Counted from the first letter of the stretch, positions 27,085-40,690 are shown. The stretch: DNA of 64,000 nt from Tachypleus tridentatus (GCF_004210375.1 NC_134830.1:2232001-2296000); one strand, 5' to 3'. Made by a program: numbers and translations. Notes: a model not told the origin generated them from the letters alone.

Positions 27085-27766
27085 GTGTATATCTATTGAA
27101 TTAGACAACTTTAATCAAGTGTATATCTATTGAATTAGACAACTTTAACTAAGTGTATATATCTATTGAATTAGACAACTTTAATCAAGTGTATATCTAT
27201 TGAATTAGACAACTTTAATCAAGTGTATATATCTATTGAATTAGACAACTTTAACTAAGTGTATATATCTATTGAATTAGACAACAACCAAGTGTATATC
27301 TATTGAATTAGACAACCAAGTGTATATATCTAGAATTAGACAACTTTAATCAAGTGTATATCTATTGAATTAGACAACTTTAACTAGTGTATAAGTGTAT
27401 ATATCTATTGAATTAGACAACTTTAATAGTGTATATCTATTGAATTAGACAACTTTAATCAAGTGTATATCTATTGAATTAGACAACTTTAACCAAGTGT
27501 ATATCTATTGAATTAGACAACTTTAATCAAGTGTATATCTATTGAATTAGACAACTTTAATCAAGTGTATATCTATTGAATTAGACAACTTTAATCAAGT
27601 GTATATCTATTGAATTAGACAACTTTAATCAAGTGTATATCTATTGAATTAGACAACTTTAATCAAAGTGTATATCTATTGAATTAGACAACTTTAATCA
27701 AGTGTATATCTATTGAATTAGACAACTTTTAAGTGTATATCTATTGAATTAGACAACTTTAATCAA

Positions 27767-28004
27767 GTGTATCTCTATTGAATTAGACAACTTTAATCAA
27801 GTGTATATCTATTGAATTAGACAACTTTAACCAAGTGTATATCTATTGAATTAGACAACTTTAATCAAGTGTATATCTATTGAATTAGACAACTTTAACC
27901 AAGTGTATATCTATTGAATTAGACAACTTTAATCAAGTGTATATCTATTGAATTAGACAACTTTAACCAAGTGTATATCTATTGAATTAGACAACTTTAA
28001 TCAA
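27767..28004. repeat. Alternating 68-bp dimer tract in the satellite
   Basis: Seven consecutive monomers alternate T-C-T-C-T-C-T at the AATCAA/AACCAA position, which makes a 68-bp dimeric unit. The tract ends one monomer before the non-satellite interruption at 28036. Confidence 0.7.
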
Positions 28005-28035
28005 GTGTATATCTATTGAATTAGACAACTTTAAT

Positions 28036-28056
28036 GGTGTGTTTGTAGCTTTGAAT
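28036..28056. other. Non-satellite interruption of 21 bp
   Basis: Between a monomer ending TTTAAT and the next AAGTATATATCT lies GGTGTGTTTGTAGC plus TTTGAAT, which does not belong to the monomer. It is one of few such inserts in 24 kb. Part resembles the GTAGCTTTG tail of local SINEs, but it is too short to assign. Confidence 0.6.
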
Positions 28057-31000
28057 AAGTATATATCTATTGAATTAGACAACTTTAATCAAGTGTATAT
28101 CTATTGAATTAGACAACTTTAACCAAGTGTATATCTATTGAATTAGACAACTTTAATCAAGTGTATATCTATTGAATTAGACAACTTTAACCAAGTGTAT
28201 ATCTATTGAATTAGACAACTTTAATCAAGTGTATATCTATTGAATTAGACAACTTTAATCAAGTGTATATCTATTGAATTAGACAACTTTAATCAAGTGT
28301 ATATCTATTGAATTAGACAACTTTAATCAAGTGTATATCTATTGAATTAGACAACTTTAACTAAGTGTATATATCTATTGAATTAGACAACTTTAATCAA
28401 GTGTATATCTATTGAATTAGACAACTTTAACCAAGTGTATATCTATTGAATTAGACAACTTTAACCAAGTGTATATCTATTGAATTAGACAACTTTAATC
28501 AAGTGTATATCTATTGAATTAGACAACTTTAATCAAGTGTATATCTATTGAATTAGAACAACTTTAATCAAGTGTATATCTATTGAATTAGACAACTTTA
28601 ACTAAAGTATATATCTATTGAATTAGACAACTTTAACAAGTGTATATCTATTGAATTAGACAACTTTAACCAAGTGTATATCTATTGAATTAGACAACTT
28701 TAACCAAGTGTATATCTATTGAATTAGACAACTTTAATCAAGTATATATCTATTGAATTAGACAACTTTAATAAAGTGTATATCTATTGAATTAGACAAC
28801 TTTAATCAAGTGTATATCTATTGAATTAGACAACTTTAACAAAGTGTATATATCTATTGAATTAGACAACTTTAATCAAGTGTATATCTATTGAATTAGA
28901 CAACTTTAACAAGTGTATATCTATTGAATTAGACAACTTTAATCAAGTGTATATCTATTGAATTAGACAACTTTAATCAAGTGTATATCTATTGAATTAG
29001 ACAACTTTAATCAAGTGTATATCTATTGAATTAGACAACTTTAATCAAGTGTATATCTATTGAATTAGACAACTTTAATCAAGTGTATATCTATTGAATT
29101 AGACAACTTTAATCAAGTGTATATCTATTGAATTAGACAACTTTAATCAAGTGTATATCTATTGAATTAGACAACTTTAATCAAGTGTATATCTATTGAA
29201 TTAGACAACTTTAATCAAGTGTATATCTATTGAATTAGACAACTTTAACCAAGTGTATATATCTATTGAATTAGACAACTTTAACCAAGTGTATATCTAT
29301 TGAATTAGACAACTTTAACTCAAGTGTATATCTATTGAATTAGACAATTTTAACCAAGTGTATATCTATTGAATTAGACAACTTTAATCAAGTGTATATC
29401 TATTGAATTAGACAACTTTAATCAAGTGTATATCTATTGAATTAGACAACTTTAATCAAGTGTATATCTATTGAATTAGACAACTTTAACCAAGTGTATA
29501 TCTATTGAATTGACAACTTTAACCAAGTGTATATCTATTGAATTAGACAACTTTAATCAAGTGTATATCTATTGAATTAGACAACTTTAATCAAGTGTAT
29601 ATCTATTGAATTAGACAACTTTAACCAAGTGTATATCTATTGAATTAGACAACTTTAACCAAGTGTATATCTATTGAATTAGACAACTTTAATCAAGTGT
29701 ATATCTATTGAATTAGACAACTTTAACTAAGTGTATATCTATTGAATTAGACAACTTTAACCAAGTGTATATCTATTGAATTAGACAACTTTAATTAAGT
29801 GTATATCTATTGAATTAGACAACTTTAATCAAGTGTATATCTATTGAATTAGACAACTTTAATCAAGTGTATATCTATTGAATTAGACAACTTTAATCAA
29901 GTGTATATCTATTGAATTAGACAACTTTAACCAAGTGTATATCTATTGAATTAGACAACTTTAACTAAGTGTATATATCTATTGAATTAGACAACTTTAA
30001 TCAAGTGTATATCTATTGAATTAGACAACTTTAATCAAGTGTATATCTATATCTATTGAATTAGACAACTTTAACCAAGTGTATAATCTATTGTATATCA
30101 AGTGTATATCTATTGAATTAGACAACTTTAACAAGTGTATATCTATTGAATTAGACAACTTTAATCAAGTGTATATCTATTGAATTAGACAACTTTAATC
30201 AAGTGTATATCTATTGAATTAGACAACTTTAACTAAGTGTATATATCTATTGAATTAGACAACTTTAATCAAGTGTATATCTATTGAATTAGACAACTTT
30301 AACCAAGTGTATATATCTATTGAATTAGACAACTTTAACTAAGTATATATATCTATTGAATTAGACAACTTTAATCAAGTGTATATATATTGAATTAGAC
30401 AACTTTAATTAAGTATATATATCTATTGAATTAGACAACTTTAATCAAGTGTATATCTATTGAATTAGACAACTTTAACCAAGTGTATATCTATTGAATT
30501 AGACAACTTTAATCAAGTGTATATCTATTGAATTAGACAACTTTAACTAAGTATATACATCTATTGAATTAGACAACTTTAATCAAGTGTATATCTATTG
30601 AATTAGACCACTTTAATCAAGTGTATATCTATTGAATTAGACAACTTTAATCAAGTGTATATCTATTGAATTAGACAACTTTAACCAAGTGTATATCTAT
30701 TGAATTAGACAACTTTAACCAAGTGTATATCTATTGAATTAGACAACTTTAATCAAGTGTATATCTATTGAATTAGACAACTTTAATCAAGTGTATATCT
30801 ATTGAATTAGACAACTTTAATCAAGTGTATATCTATTGAATTAGACAACTTTAACTCAAGTGTATATCTATTGAATTAGACAACTTTAATCAAGTGTATA
30901 TCTATTGAATTAGACAACTTTAACTAAGTGTATATATCTATTGAATTAGACAACTTTAATCAAGTGTATATCTATTGAATTAGACAACTTTAATCAAGTG

Positions 31001-34000
31001 TATATCTATTGAATTAGACAACTTTAACCAAGTGTATATCTATTGAATTAGACAACTTTAACCAAGTGTATATCTATTGAATTAGACAACTTTAATCAAG
31101 TGTATATCTATTGAATTAGACAACTTTAACTCAAGTGTATATCTATTGAATTAAACTACTTTAATTAAGTGTATATCTATTGAATTAGACAACTTTAATC
31201 AAGTGTATATCTATTGAATTAGACAACTTTAATCAAGTGTATATCTATTGAATTAGACAACTTTAACTAAGTGTATATATCTATTGAATTAGACAACTTT
31301 AATCAAGTGTATATCTATTGAATTAGACAACTTTAACTAAGTGTATATATCTATTGAATTAGACAACTTTAATCAAGTGTATATCTATTGAATTAGACAA
31401 CTTTAACTAAGTGTATATCTATTGAATTAGACAACTTTAACTAAGTGTATATATCTATTGAATTAGACAACTTTAATCAAGTGTATATCTATTGAATTAG
31501 ACAACTTTAACCAAGTGTATATATCTATTGAATTAGACAACTTTAATCAAGTGTATATCTATTGAATTAGACAACTTTAACCAAGTGTATATCTATTGAA
31601 TTAGACAACTTTAACCAAGTGTATATCTATTGAATTAGACAACTTTAATCAAGTGTATATCTATTGAATTAGACAACTTTAACTAAATATATATATCTAT
31701 TGAATTAGACAACTTTAACTAAGTGTATATATCTATTGAATTAGACAACTTTAACCAAGTGTATATCTATTGAATTAGACAACTTTAATCAAGTGTATAT
31801 CTATTGAATTAGACAACTTTAATTAAGTGTATATATCTATTGAATTAGACAACTTTAACCAAGTGTATATCTATTGAATTAGACAACTTTAACCAAGTGT
31901 ATATCTATTGAATTAGACAACTTTAACCAAGTGTATATCTATTGAATTAGACAACTTTAATCAAGTGTATATCTATTGAATTAGACAACTTTAATCAAGT
32001 GTATATCTATTGAATTAGACAACTTTAACTAAGTGTATATATCTATTGAATTAGACAACTTTAATTAAGTGTATATATCTATTGAATTAGACAACTTTAA
32101 CCAAGTGTATATATCTATTGAATTAGACAACTTTAATCAAGTGTATATCTATTGAATTAGACAACTTTAATCAAGTGTATATCTATTGAATTAGACAACT
32201 TTACTCAAGTGTATATCTATTGAATTAGACAACTTTAATCAAGTGTATATCTATTGAATTAGACAACTTTAATCAAGTGTATATCTATTGAATTAGACAA
32301 CTTTAATCAAGTGTATATCTATTGAATTAGACAACTTTAACAAAGTGTATATCTATTGAATTAGACAACTTTAATCAAGTGTATATCTATTGAATTAGAC
32401 AACTTTAACCAAGTGTATATCTATTGAATTAGACAACTTTAATCAAGTGTATATATATCTATTGAATTAGACAACTTTAATCAAGTGTATATCTATTGAA
32501 TTAGACAACTTTAATCAAGTGTATATCTATTGAATTAGACAACTTTAATCAAAGTGTATATCTATTGAATTAGACAACTTTAATCAAGTGTATATCTATT
32601 GAATTAGACAACTTTAACCAAGTGTATATCTATTGAATTAGACAACTTTAATCAAGTGTATATCTATTGAATTAGACAACTTTAATCAAGTGTATATCTA
32701 TTGAATTAGACAACTTTAATCAAGTGTATATCTATTGAATTAGACAACTTTAACTAAATATATACATCTATTAATTTGACAACATTAATCAAGTGTATAT
32801 CTATTGAATTAGACAACTTTAATCAAGTGTATATCTATTGAATTAGACAACTTTAATCAAGTGTATATCTATTGAATTAGACAACTTTAACCAAGTGTAT
32901 ATCTATTGAATTAGACAACTTTAACCAAGTGTATATCTATTGAATTAGACAACTTTAATCAAGTGTATATCTATTGAATTAGACAACTTTACTCAAGTGT
33001 ATATCTATTGAATTAGACAACTTTAATCAAGTGTATATCTATTGAATTAGACAACTTTAATTAAGTATATATATCTATTGAATTAGACAACTTTAATCAA
33101 GTGTATATCTATTGAATTAGACAACTTTAATCAAGTGTATATCTATTGAATTAGACAACTTTAATCAAGTGTATATCTATTGAATTAGACAACTTTAACC
33201 AAGTGTATATCTATTGAATTAGACAACTTTAACCAAGTGTATATCTATTGAATTAGACAACTTTAACCAAGTGTATATCTATTGAATTAGACAACTTTAA
33301 GTCAAGTGTATATCTATTGAATTAGACAACTTTAACTAAGTATATATATCTATTGAATTAGACAACTTTAATCAAGTGTATATCTATTGAATTAGACAAC
33401 TTTAATCAAGTGTATATATCTATTGAATTAGACAACTTTAACTAAGTGTATATATCTATTGAATTAGACAACTTTAACCAAGTGTATATCTATTGAATTA
33501 GACAACTTTAACCAAGTGTATATCTATTGAATTAGACAACTTTACCCAAGTGTATATCTATTGAATTAGACAACTTTAATGAAGTGTATATCTATTGAAT
33601 TAGACAACTTTAACTAAGTGTATATCTATTGAATTAGACAACTTTAATCAAGTGTATATCTATTGAATTAGACAACTTTAATCAAGTGTATATCTATTGA
33701 ATTAGACAACTTTAACTAAGTGTATATCTATTGAATTAGACAACTTTAACCAAGTGTATATCTATTGAATTAGACAACTTTAACTAAGTGTATATATCTA
33801 TTGAATTAGACAACTTTAATCAAGTGTATATCTATTGAATTAGACAACTTTAACTAAGTGTATATATCTATTGAATTAGACAACTTTAATCAAGTGTATA
33901 TCTATTGAATTAGACAACTTTAACCAAGTGTATATATCTATTGAATTAGACAACTTTAACTAAGTGTATATATCTATTGAATTAGACAACTTTAATCAAG

Positions 34001-34423
34001 TGTATATCTATTGAATTAGACAACTTTAACTAAGTGTATATATCTATTGAATTAGACAACTTTAATCAAGTGTATATCTATTGAATTAGACAACTTTAAC
34101 CAAGTGTATATATCTATTGAATTAGACAACTTTAATCAAGTGTATATCTATTGAATTAGACAACTTTAACCAAGTGTATATCTATTAAATTAGACAACTT
34201 TAACTAAGTGTATATATCTATTGAATTAGACAACTTTAATCAAGTGTATATCTATTGAATTAGACAACTTTAACTAGGTGTATATATCTATTGAATTAGA
34301 CATATTTAACTAGGTGTATATATCTATTGAATTAGACAACTTTAACCAAGTGTATATATCTATTGAATTAGATAACTTTAACCAAGTGTATATTTATTGA
34401 ATTAGACAACTTTGCCCAAGTGT

Positions 34424-34597
34424 TTTCCTGTTAGAGCTAATATTCATATTCCCCGTTGAAAACTTGTAACAAGTGTATATTAGGAACTTAAAAAAGATAA
34501 GTGTAGACATAGAACTTGTAACTTGTGTATATTAATAAGTACACTTAATTGGTAGATAAATAAAATAAATATATTCTAGTTCAATTTACTTGTACAC
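34424..34597. other. Decayed right edge of the satellite
   Basis: Satellite-like AAGTGTATATTA and CTTGTGTATATTA motifs persist inside otherwise unique AT-rich sequence. This is the pattern expected where a satellite array erodes at its border. Confidence 0.5.
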
Positions 34598-35228
34598 ATG
34601 GATCTGTATAGTGTATTATTTATATATATATTGAACTGGACTAGCCTGGGGTTATTTGTACATTACTCATCTGTGTAGTGTATTATCTATATATATATTC
34701 AACTGGACTAGCCTGGGGTTATTTATACATATACTCATCTGTATAGTGTATTATCTATACATATATTCAACTGGACTAGCCTGGGGTTATTTATACATAT
34801 ATTCATCTGTATAGTGTATTATCTATACATATATTCAACTGGACTAGCCTGGGGTTATTTATACATATATTCATCTGTATAGTGTATTATTTATACGTAT
34901 ATTCAACTGGACTAGCCTGGGGTTATTTATACATATATTCATCTGTATAGTGTATTATTTATACGTATATTCAACTGGACTAGCCTGGGGTTATTTATAC
35001 ATATATTCATCTGTATAGTGTATTATTTATACGTATATTCAACTGGACTAGCCTGGGGTTATTTATACATATATTCATCTGTATAGTGTATTATTTATAC
35101 ATATATTCATCTGTATAGTGTATTATCTATACATATATTCAACTGGACTAGCCTGGGGTTATTGATACATGTATTCATCTGTATAGTGTATTATTTATAC
35201 ATATATTCAACTGGACTAGCCTGGGGAT
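34598..35228. repeat. 68-bp tandem array
   Basis: About nine units marked by CTGGACTAGCCTGGGG, with successive starts 67-68 bp apart (for example 34771, 34839, 34907, 34975, 35043). Each unit contains two related halves of about 32 and 36 bp that share TTATACATATATTCA. One step near 35043-35143 is 100 bp, which is one unit plus an extra 32-bp half. Confidence 0.93.
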
Positions 35229-35462
35229 GTTTGATGAAAAAAGAGCAATCCTCCAATACCGCTTCGTATATGGATCTATCTGAAAAATAATGGGTAGTTA
35301 TAAACTGAGAGTGATCGACTTACTGAGTAAATATACACTAGGGTATTATAAAATGCTTATTGAAATACAAAAGAACTCGTATGAGGTACTGCAAACATTC
35401 AGACTTATGCAGTTTGTGGCTTACAACTAACATCGTAGCTTCTTTAGAAAGCAAGTTACAGT
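35229..35462. other. Unique spacer between arrays
   Basis: No gene or repeat recognised. Confidence 0.5.
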
Positions 35463-36745
35463 TCAGTCGCTATAGAATATCTTATAAACTTATATACTAT
35501 CATCTTGATATGGTGTTATTCTTATAGAGTATCATCTTGATATAGTATCATTCTTTATATACTATAATCTTGATATAGTATTTTTCTTCATATACTATCA
35601 TCTTAATGTAGTGTCATTCTTATAGAGAATCATCTTAATATAGTATTATTCTTCATATACTATAATCTTGATGTAGTGTCATTCTTATAGAGTATCATCT
35701 TGATATAGTATTATTCTTCATATACTATAATTTTTATGTAGTGTCATTCTTTATATAGTATCATCTTGATGTAGTGTCATTCTCTATATAGTATCATCTT
35801 GATATAGTGTCATTCTTTATATAGTATCATCTTGATATAGTGTCATTCTCTGTATAGTATCATCTTAATGTAGTGTCATTCTTATAGAGAATCATCTTGA
35901 TATAGTATTATTCTTCATATACTATAATCTTGATGTAGTGTCATTCTTATAGAGTATCATCTTGATATAGTATTATTCTTCATATACTATAATCTTGATG
36001 TAGTGTCATTCTTTATATAGTATCATCTTGATGTAGTGTCATTCTCTATATAGTATCATCTTGATGTAGTGTCATTCTCTATATAGTATCATCTCGATGT
36101 AGTGTCATTATTATAAAGAATCATCTTGATATAGTATTATTCTTTATATACCATAATCTTGATGTAGTGTCATTCTTTATATAGTATCATCTTGATGTAG
36201 TGTCATTCTCTATATAGTATCATCTTGATGTAGTGTCATTCTCTATATAGTATCATCTTAATGTAGTGTCATTCTTATAGAGTATCATCTTGATATAGTA
36301 TTATTCTTCATATACTATAATCTTGATGTAGTGTCATTCTTATAGAGTATCATCTTGATATAGTATTATTCTTCATATACCATAATCTTGATGTAGTGTC
36401 ATTCTTATATACTATAATTTTGATGTAGTGTCATTCTTATATACTATCATCTTTATGTAGTATCATTCTTGTAGAGTATCATCTTGATGTAGTATCATTC
36501 TTGTAGAGTATCATCTTGACGTAGTATCATTCGTGTAGAGTATCATCTTGACGTAGTGTCATTCGTGTAGAGTATCATCTTGACGTATTATCATTCTAGT
36601 AGAGTATCATCTTAATGTAGTATCATTCGTGTAGAGTATCATATTGGTGTAGTATCATTCTTATAGAGTATCATCTGGATCTAGTATCATTCTTGTAGAG
36701 TATAATCTTGGCGTAGTATCATTGTTGTAGAGTATTACCGTGGTT
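35463..36745. repeat. ~33-bp tandem array
   Basis: About 38 diverged units with a CTTGATGTAGTGTCATTCT core followed by TATAGAGTATCAT or TATATAGTATCAT. Length varies by a few bases, and some neighbouring units form a ~65-bp composite (TATTATTCTTCATATACTAT alternating with the GTGTCATTC type). The right end (from about 36460) shifts to a GACGTAGTATCATTC variant. Stray units occur inside both A and B blocks. Confidence 0.93.
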
Positions 36746-37237
36746 AGTATATGTATATGTATATCAACAAAATATACAGACATCAAAGTATCGCTTGGTA
36801 CTTTAAGGCTGTCCTCCCACAATCAACATTGAGAAAAGCAAAATTAAAACCGACTCATTGTTTTCAGGAACACGTGGTTTTCTGTTTAAACTCGTATGGA
36901 ATTCTAGCCTAATCCGGAACTAAACCCCATTTCCTTTCGTTCCATTATCTTAAAATTACCAAAAAACAAAAACTGTAATCCTTTATCCTATCGATGTTCC
37001 AGATAACATTCTTATCGTCAGTAAGATAACTTCTTACCCTATTGTCTTGAAATAAATTACCTATCTTTATAACATAGCATTGCCAGGAGTCGTGACTGTA
37101 ACCCTTCTCTGAACCATTTCCAATAAGTGAATGTATTATCTTAAGGATTCCAAAACTGTATATCGGATTTCAGAGGAGTCCTGACCATGGACTTACACAA
37201 CATATTTTTAGATTTCTAATCAACTACGTTTTTAAGT
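36746..37237. other. Unique sequence before block B
   Basis: No gene, RNA or repeat recognised. It has no counterpart in the window next to block A, because block A begins at the window edge. Confidence 0.55.
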
Positions 37238-37841
37238 ACGCCTCAAAATTCTAGTACCTTTATTACGAGTAACATATCTGCTTCGACTAGTTGAATACTT
37301 GTTTTTTGTGTCTTCCCAGCTACATTGAACGTGTGATCTGAATTGCATTACCTTACGATATATTAAGTATCTATCCAGCTTGTCAACTGATCCATATACT
37401 TTAATACTGTCTCAACATCAGTAAACTTAATTTATTTAACATGCTCTTATAGTCATCTCTAATGTAAACATTAAAACAACAACAAAAGTCTAATCACTCC
37501 ATTTACCATATGGGTTCACTTTGACCGAACTCCTCTAGTAACAACCTTTAACTGTATTTCATCCTATAATTATCCAGTACTACCTCACCTCTAACAGATG
37601 TGATTCTTAGCTCGTATATCTTTTTTGGTATGAGGACATTTTAAAAAATAAGTACGACAAGTCAACAGGCATTCTCTTGTCCAGATAACAAGTGGCGTCA
37701 TCCAGATAGGATATCAGATTGATAAAAAAATGTTTCCCTTTGGGAAATACGAATTGGTTTTGTTAAATTTCTCCAGATAATGTTATTAAAATTATTTTAC
37801 CAGAATCTGTAAACCCTTTTCAATAAGATTAACCAGTATAT

Positions 37842-37997
37842 AATTTCGAGGATAATCCTTGTCATCCCTTCAAAGAAAGGTAACTTTAGATCAGCTGACC
37901 TCACAAAATATAATACTGTAATTTCCAGGATAACTCTTGTCATCCCTTCAAAGAAAGGTAACTTTAGATCAACTGACCTCACAAAATATAATAGAGA
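37842..37997. repeat. 78-bp tandem duplication (block B copy)
   Basis: Counterpart of 608-763. The units start at 37842 and 37920. Confidence 0.85.
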
Positions 37998-38619
37998 GGC
38001 TCATCTGTTTGATCTTTGACCTCATTAAAACCCTTTGGGGAAACGTTGTATGTTGTGTTCATATCTAGTATTTCATTTTGCCTATACAACACTGAGAGGT
38101 TAGTAGCTATATGACTCGAGACATACGAATCTTCTCGTTAGAACACATGATAAAAATACGATAACAAAATAAACAAAAAATATATATAATTATTTGTTAA
38201 GGTGTGAGACACAAACCTGTTGTTTTGTCGTGATAATTACCGAACAAATTACATTTTAAATTCCAGCTATAAATGGTCCTATTTCAGCTCATTGACGTAG
38301 ATATTTTTAACATCAAGTTTGTTACAATGTTTCTGGACACGACCGAACTTGGGATCATGAGTTTTCTATAAGAGTGATAGTCAAATCCAACTTATCCGTG
38401 AGACTAGTTGGTGCTGCTAAGCCTAGTCTAACAGTACAAGATTAAGGCTGATTGCCCATAGAGATAACTTTCGTGTCACAGTGCCACATGGAAGTTTTCT
38501 CTTTCTTAAATTCATTAAATCTTGTTTTTGCTGCTGGTATCCTGAGTCCATTTATTAAAACAACCAGTTATACGTAACATGTTTAATGTCAATAAAACTT
38601 TAATGTTATTATTTATTTA

Positions 38620-38726
38620 TTTTGTTATTTAAAGCTAAGAAACATTAGGCTATCTGCTGCGTCCTCTGTGGGATATCGAACCCCGAATTTTAAGGTTATA
38701 AGTCAGTAAACTTATCCTACCAAAGG
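38620..38726 (-). mobile_element. SINE-2 type remnant (block B copy)
   Basis: Counterpart of 1383-1488, with the same box B region and truncation. Confidence 0.6.
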
Positions 38727-38994
38727 ACATTAACATTATTAATCCATTTAACGATGAGTCCACCACATTCGTGCAGCCGATTCAATTACCATTCGAGTTG
38801 TGAGATACGTATAAACTTCCCTGGGTCCATTTTATCAGCACAAGCAGAAACTGTTTCAAAATTATGAGTCCAAATAATTGTTTGTTTTATTTGCTGCAGT
38901 AGTTGCAATTACCTTTTAATCTCACGAACAGTGAAGTTCTTAACCTCAAAATAAGCTATAGTTTTTCGTGAGCCCAACTGTAAACTCGAGTGCT

Positions 38995-39264
38995 TGTTTG
39001 TTTGCATTTCGCGCAAAGCTACACAAGGGCTATCTGCGCTAGCCGTCCCTAATTTAACAGTGTAATACCAGAGGGAAGGCAGCTAGTCATCACCACCCAC
39101 TGCCAACTCTTGAACTGCACTTTTACCAACGAATAGTGGGATTGACCGTCATATTATAACGCCCCCACATCTGATAGGGAGAGCAGGTTTGGTGCGACGG
39201 GGATTCGAACCAGCGACCCTCAGATTACGAGTCGAACGCCTTAACCCACCTGGCTGTTTCGGGC
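38995..39264 (-). mobile_element. tRNA-derived SINE-1 (block B copy)
   Basis: Same insertion as 1759-2028, with CTCGAGTGCT flanks at 38985-38994 and 39265-39274. The shared target duplication shows that the SINE inserted before the blocks separated, or that the blocks are two readings of one locus. Confidence 0.9.
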
Positions 39265-39419
39265 CTCGAGTGCTGATATCTCTTAAAATTGAGGTTCAGT
39301 CCCTGTTGAAGACGCAGTACAAACTGTCCTTTGTACTTGGCAAAGTAAAACTGCATTAATCAATTCGATAGCCGATAAAATATTTGGTAGAATTCGCGAA
39401 TATTTGGTTTGAAGACAGC

Positions 39420-39588
39420 GAGTTAACATCACCTACAGTAAACTCTTCAAACTATTTTTTCCAACGAATAATAAAGCTGATCGTCCCATTATAACGCCTC
39501 TACGTATAAGAGAGCAAGTGTATTAAGAGACAGGGATTCGAACCCTTGACCCATAGATTGCTCTAACCACCGAACCATACCAGGTGCC
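39420..39588 (-). mobile_element. Old diverged SINE (block B copy)
   Basis: Counterpart of 2190-2352, essentially identical. Confidence 0.65.
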
Positions 39589-39701
39589 AGATGACTTATA
39601 AGACAAAGAATACAATAAATGAAATTCACGTAATGTTAGGTTTATGTATGATTGATTGTTTAGCTACAATTAGGTTTGATTTAGAACAGGAATATACTTA
39701 C

Positions 39702-40135
39702 ATTTGACAACTTCGAAAACTACCTCATAAAATACATGTTTGGTAATCTCTTCAGTTTGTAAAACGTTGGCAGATTTCAGTGAATAATTAAACGAAACTT
39801 TATAATCTGGTCTCGAACATTTGCCACCAGCGAAAAAAGGTCTCAGAAAGTCTGCTGCTTTGCGAAGTATGGCATGTGAATATTTACTAGGATATTTAAA
39901 AATACTTCAGAATATCTCCTACTGAAGAAGGTAAAATACGGGCGATCAAACAAACAATAATTCTGGTCTCCATTATGAAGAGAAAAGGACATGGGACATA
40001 TCGTCAAACAATTTCTATGAATTTCGACGTTTTCTTTGTATTACGTGGTGTGCCTTGACTTAAAGGTTTCAAATTCGGGCTCCAGGGGCCAACTGACGCT
40101 TCAACGTGTGGAAAAACCATTGTGACGATGTCGCC
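39702..40135 (-). pseudogene. Second copy of the unrecognised exon, frame broken
   Basis: It has the same GTAAGT donor and ACAG acceptor as the exon at 2466-2901, but is 434 bp instead of 436. One T is missing from the GACGTTTTTC run near 40030 and one A from the ATTTAAAAAATAC run near 39899. The two losses shift the frame and do not restore it. After NTKK the minus-strand frame turns into a short unrelated tail. Both losses are in homopolymers, so a consensus error is as likely as a real mutation. Confidence 0.65.
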
Positions 40136-40322
40136 CTGTAAAAAACAAACAAAGTATTTGAAACCTAAGTGAGGTTTTCTTACCACACTTTCTTACTTAT
40201 GTATTAAAATGTTCAGTAGTAAACACACATATATATATTGAGCCAGGAATATAATAATTAGTAAAATAATTCGTTAATGAGGTAAACATAATCTACATTA
40301 ATATTACCAATTTAATTTTAAT

Positions 40323-40425
40323 GTACATTTTGACCCCAACCAGTTACTCAGTGATAAGACTGGAGTCTAAACACTCGGGTTTCGATACCTGAAGTGGGCT
40401 GAGCACAGATAGCCCATAAAAACAA
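40323..40425 (+). mobile_element. SINE-2 type fragment (block B copy)
   Basis: Counterpart of 3105-3195. Confidence 0.6.
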
Positions 40426-40549
40426 CCAACAATTAAGTAAACACACTGCGATAAATGATATCTATTTAGTATAAATTAAGTGTATATAAACTGTTAACTA
40501 TCAATACAGAGGTCAGTAAATGGACACCAACAGCAAAAATACTTTAAGC

Positions 40550-40690
40550 CTAGTGCTGCCCATTAGTGACTCAGCAGAGAACCTCCAGAGTTCCAACACT
40601 AAAAATCAGGTTTTGATACCAGTGGTGGCAGATAACCCATCGTATAGCTTTGTATTTAGCAACAATCGGCCAAACAAAGCTACAGGTGCT
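40550..40690 (+). mobile_element. SINE-2 type fragment (block B copy)
   Basis: Counterpart of 3320-3455. The overlapping short frame ends differently here (INIAYLSN instead of N) because one A is missing from a run, which is further evidence that it is not a conserved coding sequence. Confidence 0.55.

Larger units (their letters stand above)
10083..34423. repeat. 34-bp satellite array, ~24.3 kb
   Basis: Head-to-tail monomers in a single orientation. The 34-bp monomer is built from GTGTATATCTATTGAATTAG followed by ACAACTTTAATCAA. Three common types differ near the end: AATCAA, AACCAA and AACTAA. The AACTAA type is usually followed by an extra TA (GTGTATATATCT), giving 36 bp. About 700 copies fit the length. 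Because 34 is not divisible by three, no long frame exists. There are no spacers, so it is not a CRISPR-like array. It extends into the gap on the left, so its full length is unknown. Size, AT-richness and homogeneity suggest heterochromatic satellite DNA, but centromeric status cannot be judged. Confidence 0.98.

Noticed and set aside
10083-34423. CRISPR-like or other spacer-containing array
   Set aside because: Monomers are contiguous, without unique spacers, in a eukaryotic context. It is a simple satellite.
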